Shown piece by piece: positions 30,748-40,314 of a stretch of 44,022 bases of DNA (its first letter is position 1; each line of letters opens with the position of its first letter). Position numbers and translations under genes: made by a program. Below the pieces are notes generated by a model. The model made no database searches and was not told where the DNA came from. It saw nothing but the letters and a program-made list of their open reading frames with translations. This DNA is from a virus. Location: positions 1-44,022 of the IMG/VR virus record IMGVR_UViG_3300046652_000006. One strand, 5' to 3'.

Positions 30748-31029
30748 TTATCTGAACGCTACGTGACTCCAAAACGCTTTAACCGCCAAGGCGATACTCC
30801 CGATTGTAATAAGTCCAACAATCCACTTACCTTTTATGTAGGCAGGGGATATTTCTGACAGCGATAAGGATTGTTCCTTCAGCGTTGCTTCCACCATTCT
30901 CCGCCACTCGCTATTCGCACCGCAGTCGCGATCGTATCTCTCTATGAAGTCGTTGAACCGCTGAGTGAGCGCGATCAAAACGCCGTCGGAATGTCGTCGG
31001 TCTACGTCTTGATTTGGATGTTCGCTCAT
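30748..31029 (-). CDS. 93-residue membrane-anchored protein
   Basis: A polar helical N-terminal part (MSEHPNQDVDRRHSDGVLIA, NDFIERYDRDCGANSEWRRM) and a C-terminal membrane helix (IVGLITIGSIALAVKAFWSH). The layout matches small phage proteins with cytoplasmic coiled part and a C-terminal anchor near lysis genes. Function unknown. Confidence 0.55.
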   Translation of the reverse strand: MSEHPNQDVDRRHSDGVLIALTQRFNDFIERYDRDCGANSEWRRMVEATLKEQSLSLSEISPAYIKGKWIVGLITIGSIALAVKAFWSHVAFR

Positions 31030-31034
31030 TAAAA

Positions 31035-31280
31035 CTATCCGATGGCCACAGTGATTTGTGCCAAAAACTGATCGCAGACTCCTTTAACAGAAATGGCCCT
31101 GGATTTAATCTCGTCTGCCATACGAACCTGATCCCCGTAATCAATGTCCGAAACTGGTGCTGTCAATTTAGAAATCAAAGCATTTAGCGGATCTTGAATC
31201 TGAGACGCCGACACCTGCGCTGCCTCCACGCTGTCTCTTGCCGACGACAATGAATCTTTCAAATCCTGCAATGTACTCAT
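31035..31280 (-). CDS. 81-residue helical protein
   Basis: MSTLQDLKDSLSSARDSVEA then AAQVSASQIQDPLNALISKL and a C-terminal helix VCDQFLAQITVAIG. All helical, Ala/Ser-rich. AAGGAG precedes the ATG. It lies between the big fibre-like protein and the membrane gene. Function unknown. Confidence 0.5.
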   Translation of the reverse strand: MSTLQDLKDSLSSARDSVEAAQVSASQIQDPLNALISKLTAPVSDIDYGDQVRMADEIKSRAISVKGVCDQFLAQITVAIG

Positions 31281-31296
31281 TGGATTCTCCTTTTTA

Positions 31297-34041
31297 TCAT
31301 GGGACGTATATCGGCATTTTTAGCAATGAACCACCGCCCGTCGTGCAGATCGTTTGCTCCGCTCCTGAACTTCCATACATCACCAAATTAGCCGATGTTC
31401 CTCCACTACAACGATAGAGAGCGGTTCCACTCCCTATGGGTGTGCTTACAAATACAGCACTCGTAACCGACATAGAGGCATTGATGACCATAAATTGGTC
31501 AGTTGGAGCACTTGCCATTTTCCCGTACATAAGAGACTGGGCTTGTTCAGTCGCTTCATCACCTCTGTCAACATTGTTGACCATGAAAACATTATCAGAT
31601 GTCTGATAAAATCCAGACTTGTTTCCTAAAAATATTCCTCCTGAACCCGTCGCGGATTGCCCAGCCTGATTTCCTAGGAAAACGCTGTTGTTTCCAAATG
31701 CCGCGTATCCTGCTAAGTGTCCGACGGAAACATTGTAGCTCCCAGTTCCGTAAGCGCCCGCTTGATCTCCTACATAAACATCGTAAGATGCGTTGGGGAT
31801 GTAAGCGCCAGTGTAGTATCCGATGAAGGTATCATATGTGCAACCACCGTTTGCACAGCCATTCCCAGAGTAATCACCATATGCGGAAATGTAAGCCCCA
31901 GGACTAGGGTTATTTATAAACGAAAGATGTGATCCAGCTAAGGTATTTCCGGTCCCTACGTTATCTGTGTAAAAATTCGTCGAAACAGCAGGCCCCGTAG
32001 TCGTAGCGACATCAGCTATCCATGAAAACGGAGAACTTCCGCCGCCACCAGATCCGCAAGCGCTCCCTGTAACAGATAGGCGTCCTCCAGTTGTCGTCTG
32101 GACACATTGACCGCTCGTGAGACCTGAAACAGTTAAGGCTGTGAACGTCGAAGGCTTAGTGTTTGTCCAGGACTGTTGCGCTGTCCAGGTGCTCGTTGTT
32201 GCTATGATTTGATCAAGTGTTTGAGCCGCCGAATATTGTTGAGAATAATCACCGAATGTTACAGGAATACCCGTAGGCATGACAATACCGCTATCGCCAG
32301 ACATAGCAAGAGTTCCAGTTCCTGCTGTATTTACTAATGTTATTGCTCCACCGCCGTAACAATTCCCAGATTGAAATATATCTCCAAGGAACATCGTCCC
32401 TTGGCTGATACTCCCACAATCTCCGAAAAGACCGAGAGTTGAATTAGGGAAAACAATATTCGGAGCATTGAGGGCCGTAATCGTAGCACTTGAAATAATT
32501 GAATTTGTTGCAGAAAATATATTCGTCGTAGAGCTGTAGTTGAGGTTGGCGGTATCGACGGCCATGGTCGAAGAAGGGGAACCAAAGGGAATGGAAGTTG
32601 GTTCGAGAACGACTGAACCACCAGCCGCCGATATGGTGATCTGCGCCGTTGTTCCGCCAACGGAAGCGGTCGTGATCGTGACGCCAGACCCCGCAATGAA
32701 ACTGGCTGTGATTGTGGGACTTGTGACGCGGACATTGTTTCCCATGATTTCGAGAGATAAAGAACCGCCGCCCCCTGTCGGAGTTGACCACTGGGGACGA
32801 ACCCCGGCCCCTTTAGAAGTAAATACCTGCCCATCAGTCCCAGCGCTTCCACTAGCAGAAAGGTAAACGTCGCCCACTCCTAAATACAGAGCGTGGTTTG
32901 TAAGTCCGCTAGAAGCCGTTCCATAAAGACCAATGTTTTGACCACCAGTTGCGTAGGCTGACCCATAAAGACCGTAGACTGTTCCAGTGCTCTGAATAGC
33001 GCCAGAGACGGTTCCTTGTACGCCTGTCAGTCCTTGGACTTTACCACCAGAAGCTACAGCATTTCCCGACAAGGCCGTTGCGATTGACGTATTCCCGGTA
33101 TTCGTTGTAGTGAATGATGCCCCCACCGGGTTGGCTAACCCGGTTGTATTGCTCTGCACGATCGCGCTATTGAAGTTCCATTGGCCGCGAGCGGTCGGGG
33201 AGTCTCCGAATAGATCATATTTTTGAACTTGACCAAAACTGTCTGTTTTTAGAAAAGGGGAATTGTAGTAAGCTGCTGGAAGAGTAAATCCGTTCATGTA
33301 ATATACTCTTGACCCTGAAATATCCATAGCGGCAAGATTATTACTTCCTAACCATAAATCACCGCTAGAGGTTCCTGGATCAGCCATCAGAAGAACATCG
33401 CCTGGCAGAGCGGCAGTGGCGTAATACGTGTCACCATCACCTCCGACATTAACGATATTAAATCTTGAAATTGCTGGAGCTGAGAAATCTGGTGGACCGT
33501 AACTAAAAAACGATGTCAAGAAGGGAGAACTATAATCATTCGATGTGAACATGGGCCCTTGCGAATAATTAGAGGCGTTTACGTTGCTGTTGGTCCTCAG
33601 AGGAGGAGCATATCCATAAAAGGAATCCCCATTGTATACGGTGGTAGTTCCCGTAATAACCAAACTTTTCGTAGTCGATGAATAATTAAGATTATCGGTA
33701 TCGACGGCCATGGTCGATGAGGGGGATCCGAATCCAATGGCGGTGGGAGAAAGAGTGACGGCCCCAGCGCTTGAAGACAAGATCCCAAGATCAACCCAGG
33801 TATAGGTACTCCCTTGAAGTTGGTAGGTATGGCTATTGTCCTTTTGAAAGACAATCATGCCGTTGTAGACCTGGGTCTCCGTCATAGCCAGGCGAGCCGT
33901 CGAATCATCCGCTACGAGTTTGGCATCTAAGGGCCTTCCGCTGTTCTCTTGGAAGTTTGAGGATAACGGGATATCTCCGGTATCAGCCAAGAGTGATGCC
34001 GGGACCAAGAGAGACGCGAGAATGACGAGTTTTTTAATCAT
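31297..34041 (-). CDS. Secreted fibre/adhesin-like protein, 914 residues
   Basis: N-terminal signal peptide (MIKKLVILASLLVPASLLA, then D). The middle contains two copies of a GFGSPSSTMAVDTDNLNYSS module (about residues 105 and 483) and a module SLEIMGNNVRVTSPT to TTAQITISAAGG (~432) shared with the next gene upstream. The C-terminal ~220 residues have repeated G-N/V-x-LG-x-x-AG blocks (YDVYVGDQAGAYGTGSYNVS, VFLGNQAGQSATGSGGIFLG, NKSGFYQT), like the head repeats of YadA-type trimeric adhesins. Probably a trimeric appendage that contacts the host or another surface. TAATG-coupled to the gene upstream. Confidence 0.72.
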   Translation of the reverse strand: MIKKLVILASLLVPASLLADTGDIPLSSNFQENSGRPLDAKLVADDSTARLAMTETQVYNGMIVFQKDNSHTYQLQGSTYTWVDLGILSSSAGAVTLSPTAIGFGSPSSTMAVDTDNLNYSSTTKSLVITGTTTVYNGDSFYGYAPPLRTNSNVNASNYSQGPMFTSNDYSSPFLTSFFSYGPPDFSAPAISRFNIVNVGGDGDTYYATAALPGDVLLMADPGTSSGDLWLGSNNLAAMDISGSRVYYMNGFTLPAAYYNSPFLKTDSFGQVQKYDLFGDSPTARGQWNFNSAIVQSNTTGLANPVGASFTTTNTGNTSIATALSGNAVASGGKVQGLTGVQGTVSGAIQSTGTVYGLYGSAYATGGQNIGLYGTASSGLTNHALYLGVGDVYLSASGSAGTDGQVFTSKGAGVRPQWSTPTGGGGSLSLEIMGNNVRVTSPTITASFIAGSGVTITTASVGGTTAQITISAAGGSVVLEPTSIPFGSPSSTMAVDTANLNYSSTTNIFSATNSIISSATITALNAPNIVFPNSTLGLFGDCGSISQGTMFLGDIFQSGNCYGGGAITLVNTAGTGTLAMSGDSGIVMPTGIPVTFGDYSQQYSAAQTLDQIIATTSTWTAQQSWTNTKPSTFTALTVSGLTSGQCVQTTTGGRLSVTGSACGSGGGGSSPFSWIADVATTTGPAVSTNFYTDNVGTGNTLAGSHLSFINNPSPGAYISAYGDYSGNGCANGGCTYDTFIGYYTGAYIPNASYDVYVGDQAGAYGTGSYNVSVGHLAGYAAFGNNSVFLGNQAGQSATGSGGIFLGNKSGFYQTSDNVFMVNNVDRGDEATEQAQSLMYGKMASAPTDQFMVINASMSVTSAVFVSTPIGSGTALYRCSGGTSANLVMYGSSGAEQTICTTGGGSLLKMPIYVP
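32619..32764 (-). repeat. Shared fibre module, copy in 914-residue gene
   Basis: Encodes SLEIMGNNVRVTSPTITASF and GSGVTITTASVGGTTAQITI. The same module is in the upstream gene at about 34752-34895, with clear DNA similarity. It reads like a joint or shaft piece moved between fibre genes. Confidence 0.6.
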
Positions 34042-35135
34042 TAGAATTTATACGTGTTCGTGAAACTTGTTTGGGATGTCGGAGTATTGAACTCATAGAC
34101 GTAATAATTCTGCGTCGTCGAATCAAGCATAGTCATGGTTCCACTCCTTTTCGTGTAGCCGGAAATCGTCTCAAAATTGCTCGGATCAAGAATGGAAGTA
34201 AGATTCCCGGCGCTCTGAGGGTAAGCAAAATAATAGACCTGACTTGATGGGCTTGTGGTCGTTGCTGTGTTCGCGGGAGTTTGGACGAGCTTTGTTAACC
34301 CTTGGACAGAAGCAAAAGAAAGATTTTGCGCTCCGACTCCATAATAGAAGGGATAGACAAACGTGAAGGTAACGGAATTGGATGTGGTGTTGCTTGTCCC
34401 ATCGCCGTCCACTGCGGTATAGGCTGATGTAGTAGAGCGCGTATCCGTATCGGTATAGACTTCCGTTCCACCCGTTGATACAGGCGTTGAGCTACTCTTA
34501 ATGACCGTCCCGTTTAACTTCCATTGAACAATCGTAATCGGGCTCGATTTTTCGACCGTATAGGCCGAAAGGACGACGTTTGTCATGGTCGTCCCAAGTT
34601 CTTTGACGATCGCACCTGGGCTGGTTCCGAGAGTCACAGCAGGAGCTGTGTATTGAAAATCAAAAATCTGGTCTAATGCAGCGCTTGATGTTGCGACATT
34701 AACGGCTTCGCTAAACCGTCCAGAATAACCAGTCCGAACATAGGCGCTTGAGCCTCCTGTCGCCGATATGGTCATCTGAGCCGTCGTCCCGCCTACGGCT
34801 GAGGTCGTGATCGTTACGCCAGACCCCGCCAGAAAGCTTACGGTTGCGGTGGGGCTCGTTATACGAACTGAGTTACCCATCACTTCCAGAGAAGGAGTTC
34901 CACCACCGCCACCTCCGCATGGTGTTGCTGCCGATGTTAATGATCCCCCTGGACCAGCTTGAACACACATTCCATTCGTAAGATCCCTAACAGAGCCGCT
35001 CGAAACCAATAGCGCTGGACGAGACGCTATCGTGCTTGCGTTTACGAGATAATTTCCGGCTGGCGGCGTAACAGCGGCACCATAAACTGATCCCGCCAGT
35101 CCAAGGAATGCGATGGCTTTAAGGAATCTATTCAC
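34041..35135 (-). CDS. Secreted fibre-like protein, 364 residues
   Basis: GTG start at 35135, chosen because VNRFLKAIAFLGLAGSVYGA is a signal peptide; an upstream ATG at 35180 would add 15 basic residues. The module SLEVMGNSVRITSPTATVSF and TTAQMTISATGGS is shared with the 914-residue protein. The C-terminal ~220 residues are beta-rich, with ITIVQWKLNGTVIKSSSTPV and a late YYVYEFNTPTSQTSFTNTYK of the kind seen at fibre tips. Stop and next ATG overlap (TAATG). Confidence 0.65.
   Translation of the reverse strand: MNRFLKAIAFLGLAGSVYGAAVTPPAGNYLVNASTIASRPALLVSSGSVRDLTNGMCVQAGPGGSLTSAATPCGGGGGGTPSLEVMGNSVRITSPTATVSFLAGSGVTITTSAVGGTTAQMTISATGGSSAYVRTGYSGRFSEAVNVATSSAALDQIFDFQYTAPAVTLGTSPGAIVKELGTTMTNVVLSAYTVEKSSPITIVQWKLNGTVIKSSSTPVSTGGTEVYTDTDTRSTTSAYTAVDGDGTSNTTSNSVTFTFVYPFYYGVGAQNLSFASVQGLTKLVQTPANTATTTSPSSQVYYFAYPQSAGNLTSILDPSNFETISGYTKRSGTMTMLDSTTQNYYVYEFNTPTSQTSFTNTYKF
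34752..34895 (-). repeat. Shared fibre module, copy in 364-residue gene
   Basis: Matches 32619-32764 in protein and DNA. It sits between the signal-peptide region and the beta-rich tip of the shorter gene, which supports a modular shaft. Confidence 0.6.
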
Positions 35136-35283
35136 TTGCCATGCCTGTCGGCGGCTCCTCTTTTTGTGTGCTGTCTCCACTCGGAGCCCATTTCCCGCCT
35201 GGATGGTTCACAATCTGCTTAATTTCTGCGTCTGAAACTGCGTTGCCTTTATTCTGGAATGGATTTAGTTTCCCGTCGCTCAT
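35128..35283 (-). CDS. 51-residue hypothetical protein
   Basis: AAGGAGG four bases before the ATG at 35283 sets the start. MSDGKLNPFQNKGNAVSDAE, then IKQIVNHPGGKWAPSGDSTQ and a short tail. It overlaps the GTG start of the fibre gene by 8 bases. Unknown function. Confidence 0.5.
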   Translation of the reverse strand: MSDGKLNPFQNKGNAVSDAEIKQIVNHPGGKWAPSGDSTQKEEPPTGMASE

Positions 35284-35365
35284 ACGGCCTCCTTGTGATA
35301 TACTTGACATATGGGGATATTGGCTGTCTTCGCTTCAATCCTATTTATCCTTGAAATCGTGTTCT

Positions 35366-37747
35366 TCATTCATCACCCTGTCCTGTTTGCGTTGTATCTG
35401 GCATCGTTGGTCGTTTATTGCCACCGCCAAGAAAAGCCCCGCCAAATAGTCTAGGAAGGTTCTTCACAACTGCCGACTGTACTGAATAGGGATTAGAGAA
35501 CGCGCCCTTCATCATGGCATCGGTAAATGCCTCGTTGTAGAAACCCTTTGAAAAAGCATACCCCGCTGCCCCTGTTACTGATCCGACTATGGGATTATGA
35601 AAGATTTGAAATAGCATTCTAGCGGCTATATTGCTTGGGGCTGTCTTAGAGACGTTCGTAAGAGAGTTAATCTGCGCTCCAATATGATAAAGCGTGTCGG
35701 AATAGTTATTTAGGTGTTCCTGTGTTGGCTTATCAAATAGCCAATTTGTCAGAGGTTCGCCATATTGGTGCCTCATCTTGTCCACCGCTTTCCCTGATAT
35801 CTGGTCGTGGATATCTGGTTTCAGGATATCGGCTAGAACAGCTTCCCCAACAAGCCTCTTTCCATCCTCGCCTTCCGTGCTTAATAATGACGCCAATTTT
35901 GTCACATTGGTCAACTTCTGATTGTCTGTCAATGAGTTACCAACAACTGTTCTTATGACGCCAGCGCCAGTCTCATTTTTCATAATGGACTGGAAAAGTT
36001 TGTTTTGAGATAAGTCAGGGCCGATGTCACGAAGTTGGCTAGGCAATTTGTACCAGTCTGCCGCCTGTTTCTTAGACAGGATGCTGTCGATAGAAAGGTT
36101 CCCCCATTTCTGCGTCGTCGCTTCAAGTGACTCAGGGCTTATATCGTCGGCTCCAAGGGATTCTTTCAACCATCTATCCTGGTAGTTTGCCCTCGTTTTT
36201 GGATCGAAGATCTTCATCGTTTCTTGAATGGGAGTAACATTCCCAGGTTTCATAATGTACGGATATATTCGCTCGGGGTTCTGCTGATTTATAATTGTCT
36301 GAAACGTATCACGATCAATGGCGCCGTGCATATAGCGGCTAAATGTCCTTGCTGTCGTCAAGGCTTCTGATGCCATATCTCCCTGTGGTGCAATACCCGC
36401 TTGCATCGCATTATCAAGAGAGTCAGCATACTGACTCCACCGCTTTGAAAGGGTTGTATTTAGTCCAGTATCTCCCCTAAGTTGGCGATTCATCTGAAGG
36501 GCTGTGCTTCTCATCTCCTGAAGGTCATCGAACGACATTGTGCGTCCTTCAAGACCTTGAACAAGAGCGGGAGATTTCATTACGTTATTCGCGTCGATTC
36601 CCATCCCAAGAAGTTCGGCATCAGCTAATTTCTTTGTTGTTTCTGCCATTACATTTTGTTTTATTGGAACCCCGCCAGCCTGGAAACCTCCTACCGTTGG
36701 TGTTTGACCAACACCATAGGACTTGTATATTGTGTCTATTCTCTGTTGTGCGAGTTTTGCAAAATCTTCTTTCTCTGCCGCACCAGAGGCTTTCCGCAAA
36801 TCGCCAATAAGTTTTTGCGTCCCAGGCAATTGAGAGTATGGCGCCATCTGATCCAGAAGCTCTTGCGAAGGTTCTCCAATATGTTCATGAATAGGTATTT
36901 GAGCTTGCTTATCGAATGGTAGGCTTTCCCATAATTGCTTTTGTTGTGCTTGAAGCGAATCCTGCCATCTCTTTGCCGCCGCCTGGTCGCCCATGGTCAA
37001 TTCGTCATAAGTAAATGGTGACCCATGCGCTTCAAGGAACTTATCAAGAACTCCTTTCTGCGCCACTTCTACGGAATCTTTGCTTTTAGACGTTGCAAGC
37101 GTGACTAAATCCTTTATCTCAAGTCCTTTGGCTTTAACTGCTTCGATAGGGCTCCCGACCCTTACCATATCTTTGTATTCATCAATCATCTTGGAGAGAT
37201 ATCTATTATCGAAATCTTCAGCTACCGTTTTAGTAATAGGGAGTGCCCTGAATGCCGACCCTATAAATTTGACGACTGGATTTCTAGAAATCTGATCCAA
37301 TGACAGGGGAATCCCTCGTCCCTTTGCGTAGTCGTAGATCTGCTTTGCTTCTGAGGACAGGCCTTCATAGAGAGGAGGCAAGATTGCCTTGGCGGCCTTA
37401 GTCATGCCTTGCCCTGCAATTTCAGCAATCCCAGACTCTCCGATAGCTTGAGGAATATCCAATGCTCCAGGCTGATCTCCTATCCCTCGAACAGCATCAA
37501 CTCCCTTGGCTCCAAGAAGTCCTGCCGCGCCACCTAAAATCGATCCACCTGCTGCCCCAATAGGCCCGAGAGGTAACCCCGCAGCGCCACCGAGCATTGC
37601 CCCTGCCACAAAAGATGTAGGCGTATAGATCTTGCTCTGCTCTCTCTTTAAGGAGTCGTCGGGAGGGAGATTGGAGTCATCGACAGCCGTATCCGTTGTT
37701 GGCGGTTTCCAGGCCGGGGTGTCAGTTGCGGGCGGTTTCCATGCCAT
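35366..37747 (-). CDS. Large ejection (pilot) protein candidate
   Basis: 793 residues from the ATG at 37747 (TAATG with the upstream gene). The N-terminus has a Pro/Thr repeat (AWKPPATDTPAWKPPTTDTA), then a glycine-zipper stretch AGAMLGGAAGLPLGPIGAAG continuing GGSILGGAAGLLGAKG at about residues 47-80 that could insert in membranes. The rest is long helices. Size, Gly zipper and place after the hub/collar genes match ejection proteins that travel with DNA into the host, such as P22 gp16 or T7 gp16-type, by pattern and context only. Confidence 0.6.
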   Translation of the reverse strand: MAWKPPATDTPAWKPPTTDTAVDDSNLPPDDSLKREQSKIYTPTSFVAGAMLGGAAGLPLGPIGAAGGSILGGAAGLLGAKGVDAVRGIGDQPGALDIPQAIGESGIAEIAGQGMTKAAKAILPPLYEGLSSEAKQIYDYAKGRGIPLSLDQISRNPVVKFIGSAFRALPITKTVAEDFDNRYLSKMIDEYKDMVRVGSPIEAVKAKGLEIKDLVTLATSKSKDSVEVAQKGVLDKFLEAHGSPFTYDELTMGDQAAAKRWQDSLQAQQKQLWESLPFDKQAQIPIHEHIGEPSQELLDQMAPYSQLPGTQKLIGDLRKASGAAEKEDFAKLAQQRIDTIYKSYGVGQTPTVGGFQAGGVPIKQNVMAETTKKLADAELLGMGIDANNVMKSPALVQGLEGRTMSFDDLQEMRSTALQMNRQLRGDTGLNTTLSKRWSQYADSLDNAMQAGIAPQGDMASEALTTARTFSRYMHGAIDRDTFQTIINQQNPERIYPYIMKPGNVTPIQETMKIFDPKTRANYQDRWLKESLGADDISPESLEATTQKWGNLSIDSILSKKQAADWYKLPSQLRDIGPDLSQNKLFQSIMKNETGAGVIRTVVGNSLTDNQKLTNVTKLASLLSTEGEDGKRLVGEAVLADILKPDIHDQISGKAVDKMRHQYGEPLTNWLFDKPTQEHLNNYSDTLYHIGAQINSLTNVSKTAPSNIAARMLFQIFHNPIVGSVTGAAGYAFSKGFYNEAFTDAMMKGAFSNPYSVQSAVVKNLPRLFGGAFLGGGNKRPTMPDTTQTGQGDE

Positions 37748-38913
37748 TAGTTTTTCACCCATTCTTTTCCATTCACGTCGAGGTAATGAGATCCTTTCGG
37801 CAAAGAGTTGTGATCGTTCGCGTTGGTTATAGTTTTTACCTGTTGCCCTTGGAAGAAATCCTGGACCATCGTTGGATCGCCGCCAAGGTTTTGAATATGC
37901 CTTTTCGTCATATCCGCGTAATCGCTTACTGTCTTAGAGTGTAATTTGTCCTGACTCTTTGCGATTTGAAGCATACGCATGGCGTCCTTGGGATCTATCT
38001 TTGACGTAGTGAGAAGGGTTTCCCCGCCAGGGATTGACGATAAAATTGGGCTACCAGACACTTGAAGATCCTTATAAGTCTGAGCATTAATGACGCCATT
38101 GAAATTTGGGTCAATCGCATGGACATAGCTATTTAGGAAAGACCAGGGATCAACATCGGTCCCTGCCTTTTGAGACTGATTGACGATATTTTGCATTTGC
38201 TGAAAACTCTTATGAGCATTGACGAATGGAGTCACCGAGGCTTTGTATTTATCGTTTTCGTCTAAGGCTTTGCGTTGTGACTCCTGTCCCTGAGTGAACT
38301 CCGTCCGTTTCCTCGTCTGTTCCTGGTCGTACATATTCTGCACAGGCGTTAAAACTCCCTGCAACCGTTCCTGTTGAACCTTTGAAGCCTTGGCTTTTAG
38401 TTTGCTGAGGAAATACATCGTGTCTTCAAGCGTAGCGTCTCCTGCCTGAAGTGCATCGACGGCTTTCCCTGCCTGTTTCATTACTCCACCCATGTCAGGA
38501 GTAAATTGCCAATCGTCAGGGATTGACCCAGGGGCAACCATATCGACGCCTTTTTTAAATGTATTAAAAAGTTCAGGTCCCGCGTCGTCACCCCATCTGT
38601 CATATCCTTCTGCGGCGGCCTTCATAAGTCCAAGACCATTATCTTGTTGGATCTTTTTAGCTTCTGCCTGTTGCTTTGCGATTGCCGCCTGTGTCTGTTG
38701 AACCGCCAATGCCCTGATTTCAGGTGACATCTGGTATTGGGTGATTTGGTTAGCAAGCCCTTGTGCCCTTGCTTGTTGAAGATTTAATCCCATCTGCGCC
38801 CCACCCTGAAGACCACTTGCCAACCCTTGTGCCAATCCCGGTTGTTGCGTTATCTGTGCAGGTCCAGGCAATTGAAAATTAGGAATCTGTGGAATGTATC
38901 CCATGTCAGGCAT
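37747..38913 (-). CDS. Ejection/internal virion protein candidate
   Basis: 388 residues, mostly helical and Gln/Ala-rich (MGLNLQQARAQGLANQITQY, LAVQQTQAAIAKQQAEAKKI), with a C-terminal part SKTVSDYADMTKRHIQNLGG and QVKTITNANDHNSLPKGSHY. TAATG-coupled on both sides with the flanking ejection-protein candidates. The three-gene set resembles the P22 gp7/gp20/gp16 arrangement in order and composition; individual homology is not shown. Confidence 0.6.
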   Translation of the reverse strand: MPDMGYIPQIPNFQLPGPAQITQQPGLAQGLASGLQGGAQMGLNLQQARAQGLANQITQYQMSPEIRALAVQQTQAAIAKQQAEAKKIQQDNGLGLMKAAAEGYDRWGDDAGPELFNTFKKGVDMVAPGSIPDDWQFTPDMGGVMKQAGKAVDALQAGDATLEDTMYFLSKLKAKASKVQQERLQGVLTPVQNMYDQEQTRKRTEFTQGQESQRKALDENDKYKASVTPFVNAHKSFQQMQNIVNQSQKAGTDVDPWSFLNSYVHAIDPNFNGVINAQTYKDLQVSGSPILSSIPGGETLLTTSKIDPKDAMRMLQIAKSQDKLHSKTVSDYADMTKRHIQNLGGDPTMVQDFFQGQQVKTITNANDHNSLPKGSHYLDVNGKEWVKN

Positions 38914-40001
38914 TAGACTGCACCTCCAACCGATTTACCTACTTGAGCCCCTGCCATTGCCCCCCAAGGCCCACCAAAATAGGCTCCAACGCCAGTCCCT
39001 ATAATACTTCCAATTCCTCCAAGCATCCCCTGTTTTGCTTGGTATTGCTGAAGTTGAGCTTGATAGTTCGCTTGCTGTTGTGCGATATTTTGCTGATTTG
39101 GCCCAAGTTGTTGTTGTTGGAATGGTTGATAGTACTGACTTAGACCTTGCTGATACTGTTGAAGATAAGGAGCCAATGAGCTGATATCCTGAGTCGCTGA
39201 ATTCTGTGCATACCCAAGTTGAGCATTTGTAGCGGCCATGCCAGCAGTTGCAGACTGTCCAGCGAGCCCTGCCGTCCCTGCGACCTGCCCACCAAGAGTA
39301 GAAATATACCCAAGACGTTCTGAGCTATTCTGAGCCGCTACATTTTGACTGAATAATTGGATCGCCCGTTGTCCAGCCGTAGAGTCTGAGGTTGCCTTAT
39401 CAGGGGTGTCTCCATTAACCATGATCCCACGTTGAGCAAGTGAATCTTTTAATTGAATGAAATCTCTCTGCTGTTTCTGCTCTGTCGCCTTATTTACCGC
39501 CCCAGTACCCTCAAGCGCGGCCTTATAGACATCGGATTGTGTCTGGGCCACACCGCCTGACCCACTCCCGCCAGTCCCAAAATAATTCTGGAGATATCCA
39601 AGAGCCGCTGATCCTACGCCCTGCGCCTGGGTTAGTTGGCCTTGTGTTCGCTGTTTAAGGTCCGCTAAAGCCTGGGTATCAAGGTTCCCCTGAGAATCGT
39701 AAAGACCAGAGATCTGTTGCAATACCTGTTTATTCTGGGCCAAAGATGTAGCGGAGCCCTGGAGGAGTTGATTAAATTGGTCAAGCGTCATTCCTTGCTT
39801 CTGTAGAATTGCTTGTTCTTCAGGAGTCAGGCCAGGGAATTGACCTAAGTTGGGAGCCCCTGGCGTTTTAGAGCCACCGCCAGCAACACTCCCAGCAAGA
39901 TCTCCTAATTTACCTGACATTCCTCCAATCTCAGCAGTTCCGAATGTCATTACGTCTGTGGCCCCCCTAACAACATCGCTGACCGGATTAGACCCGCACA
40001 T
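38913..40001 (-). CDS. Gly/Gln-rich ejection protein candidate
   Basis: 362 residues from the ATG at 40001 (GGTGG site; an earlier ATG at 40034 lies inside the upstream gene). The N-terminus MCGSNPVSDVVRGATDVMTF is followed by LTPEEQAILQKQGMTLDQFN, a Gln-rich middle, and a C-terminal glycine zipper GIGSIIGTGVGAYFGGPWGA continuing MAGAQVGKSVGG. Such C-terminal zippers are found on small proteins ejected to form the DNA channel. TAATG coupling follows. Confidence 0.6.
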   Translation of the reverse strand: MCGSNPVSDVVRGATDVMTFGTAEIGGMSGKLGDLAGSVAGGGSKTPGAPNLGQFPGLTPEEQAILQKQGMTLDQFNQLLQGSATSLAQNKQVLQQISGLYDSQGNLDTQALADLKQRTQGQLTQAQGVGSAALGYLQNYFGTGGSGSGGVAQTQSDVYKAALEGTGAVNKATEQKQQRDFIQLKDSLAQRGIMVNGDTPDKATSDSTAGQRAIQLFSQNVAAQNSSERLGYISTLGGQVAGTAGLAGQSATAGMAATNAQLGYAQNSATQDISSLAPYLQQYQQGLSQYYQPFQQQQLGPNQQNIAQQQANYQAQLQQYQAKQGMLGGIGSIIGTGVGAYFGGPWGAMAGAQVGKSVGGAV

Positions 40002-40314
40002 GTTCACCACCCACCTTTTGATGTAAATCGCCAACGTTTCGTATAGGCTTCATAAATCTTAGGTATTCCCCAATCACTTCCCTAGGGAGACAGCCAAACT
40101 TTATAAGCAGTTTATGGAAGTTACTATGGTTTATCTCCGATTCTGCGAACCACCCACGCAACTTTTTAGCGTAAATAAACCTCTCAATATCATTCAAATC
40201 CTTGATAAGCCGCTTCTGAAGCCGGCCATGCTTGTTATCCACCCATCGACAGAACACCCACTGACTTGGCATAAGCTTTGCTTCTAGAATGCCGTCGTTG
40301 AAAATCGTTTTCAT
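39988..40314 (-). CDS. Small protein, possible remnant of a GNAT-like fold
   Basis: 108 residues. ATG at 40314 overlaps the collar gene stop (ATGA). MKTIFNDGILEAKLMPSQWV, then RLIKDLNDIERFIYAKKLRG, then EINHSNFHKLLIKFGCLPRE. The last block has the '...N...H.LL.K.G...' layout of the last helix-strand of acetyltransferases near ejection proteins in other podoviruses. The acetyl-CoA pyrophosphate loop is not visible. Tentative. Confidence 0.45.
   Translation of the reverse strand: MKTIFNDGILEAKLMPSQWVFCRWVDNKHGRLQKRLIKDLNDIERFIYAKKLRGWFAESEINHSNFHKLLIKFGCLPREVIGEYLRFMKPIRNVGDLHQKVGGEHVRV

Noticed and set aside
28099-31034. Possible two-component spanin or tRNA genes near the lysis cluster
   Set aside because: No overlapping inner/outer spanin pair with a lipobox and no cloverleaf-like sequence was found on reading; absence is not proved.
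35311-35451. Rightward 46-residue hydrophobic frame beginning MGILAVFASILFIL, with TTGACA just upstream
   Set aside because: No ribosome site, wrong strand inside the late block, and its second half is antisense to the end of the large ejection-protein gene.
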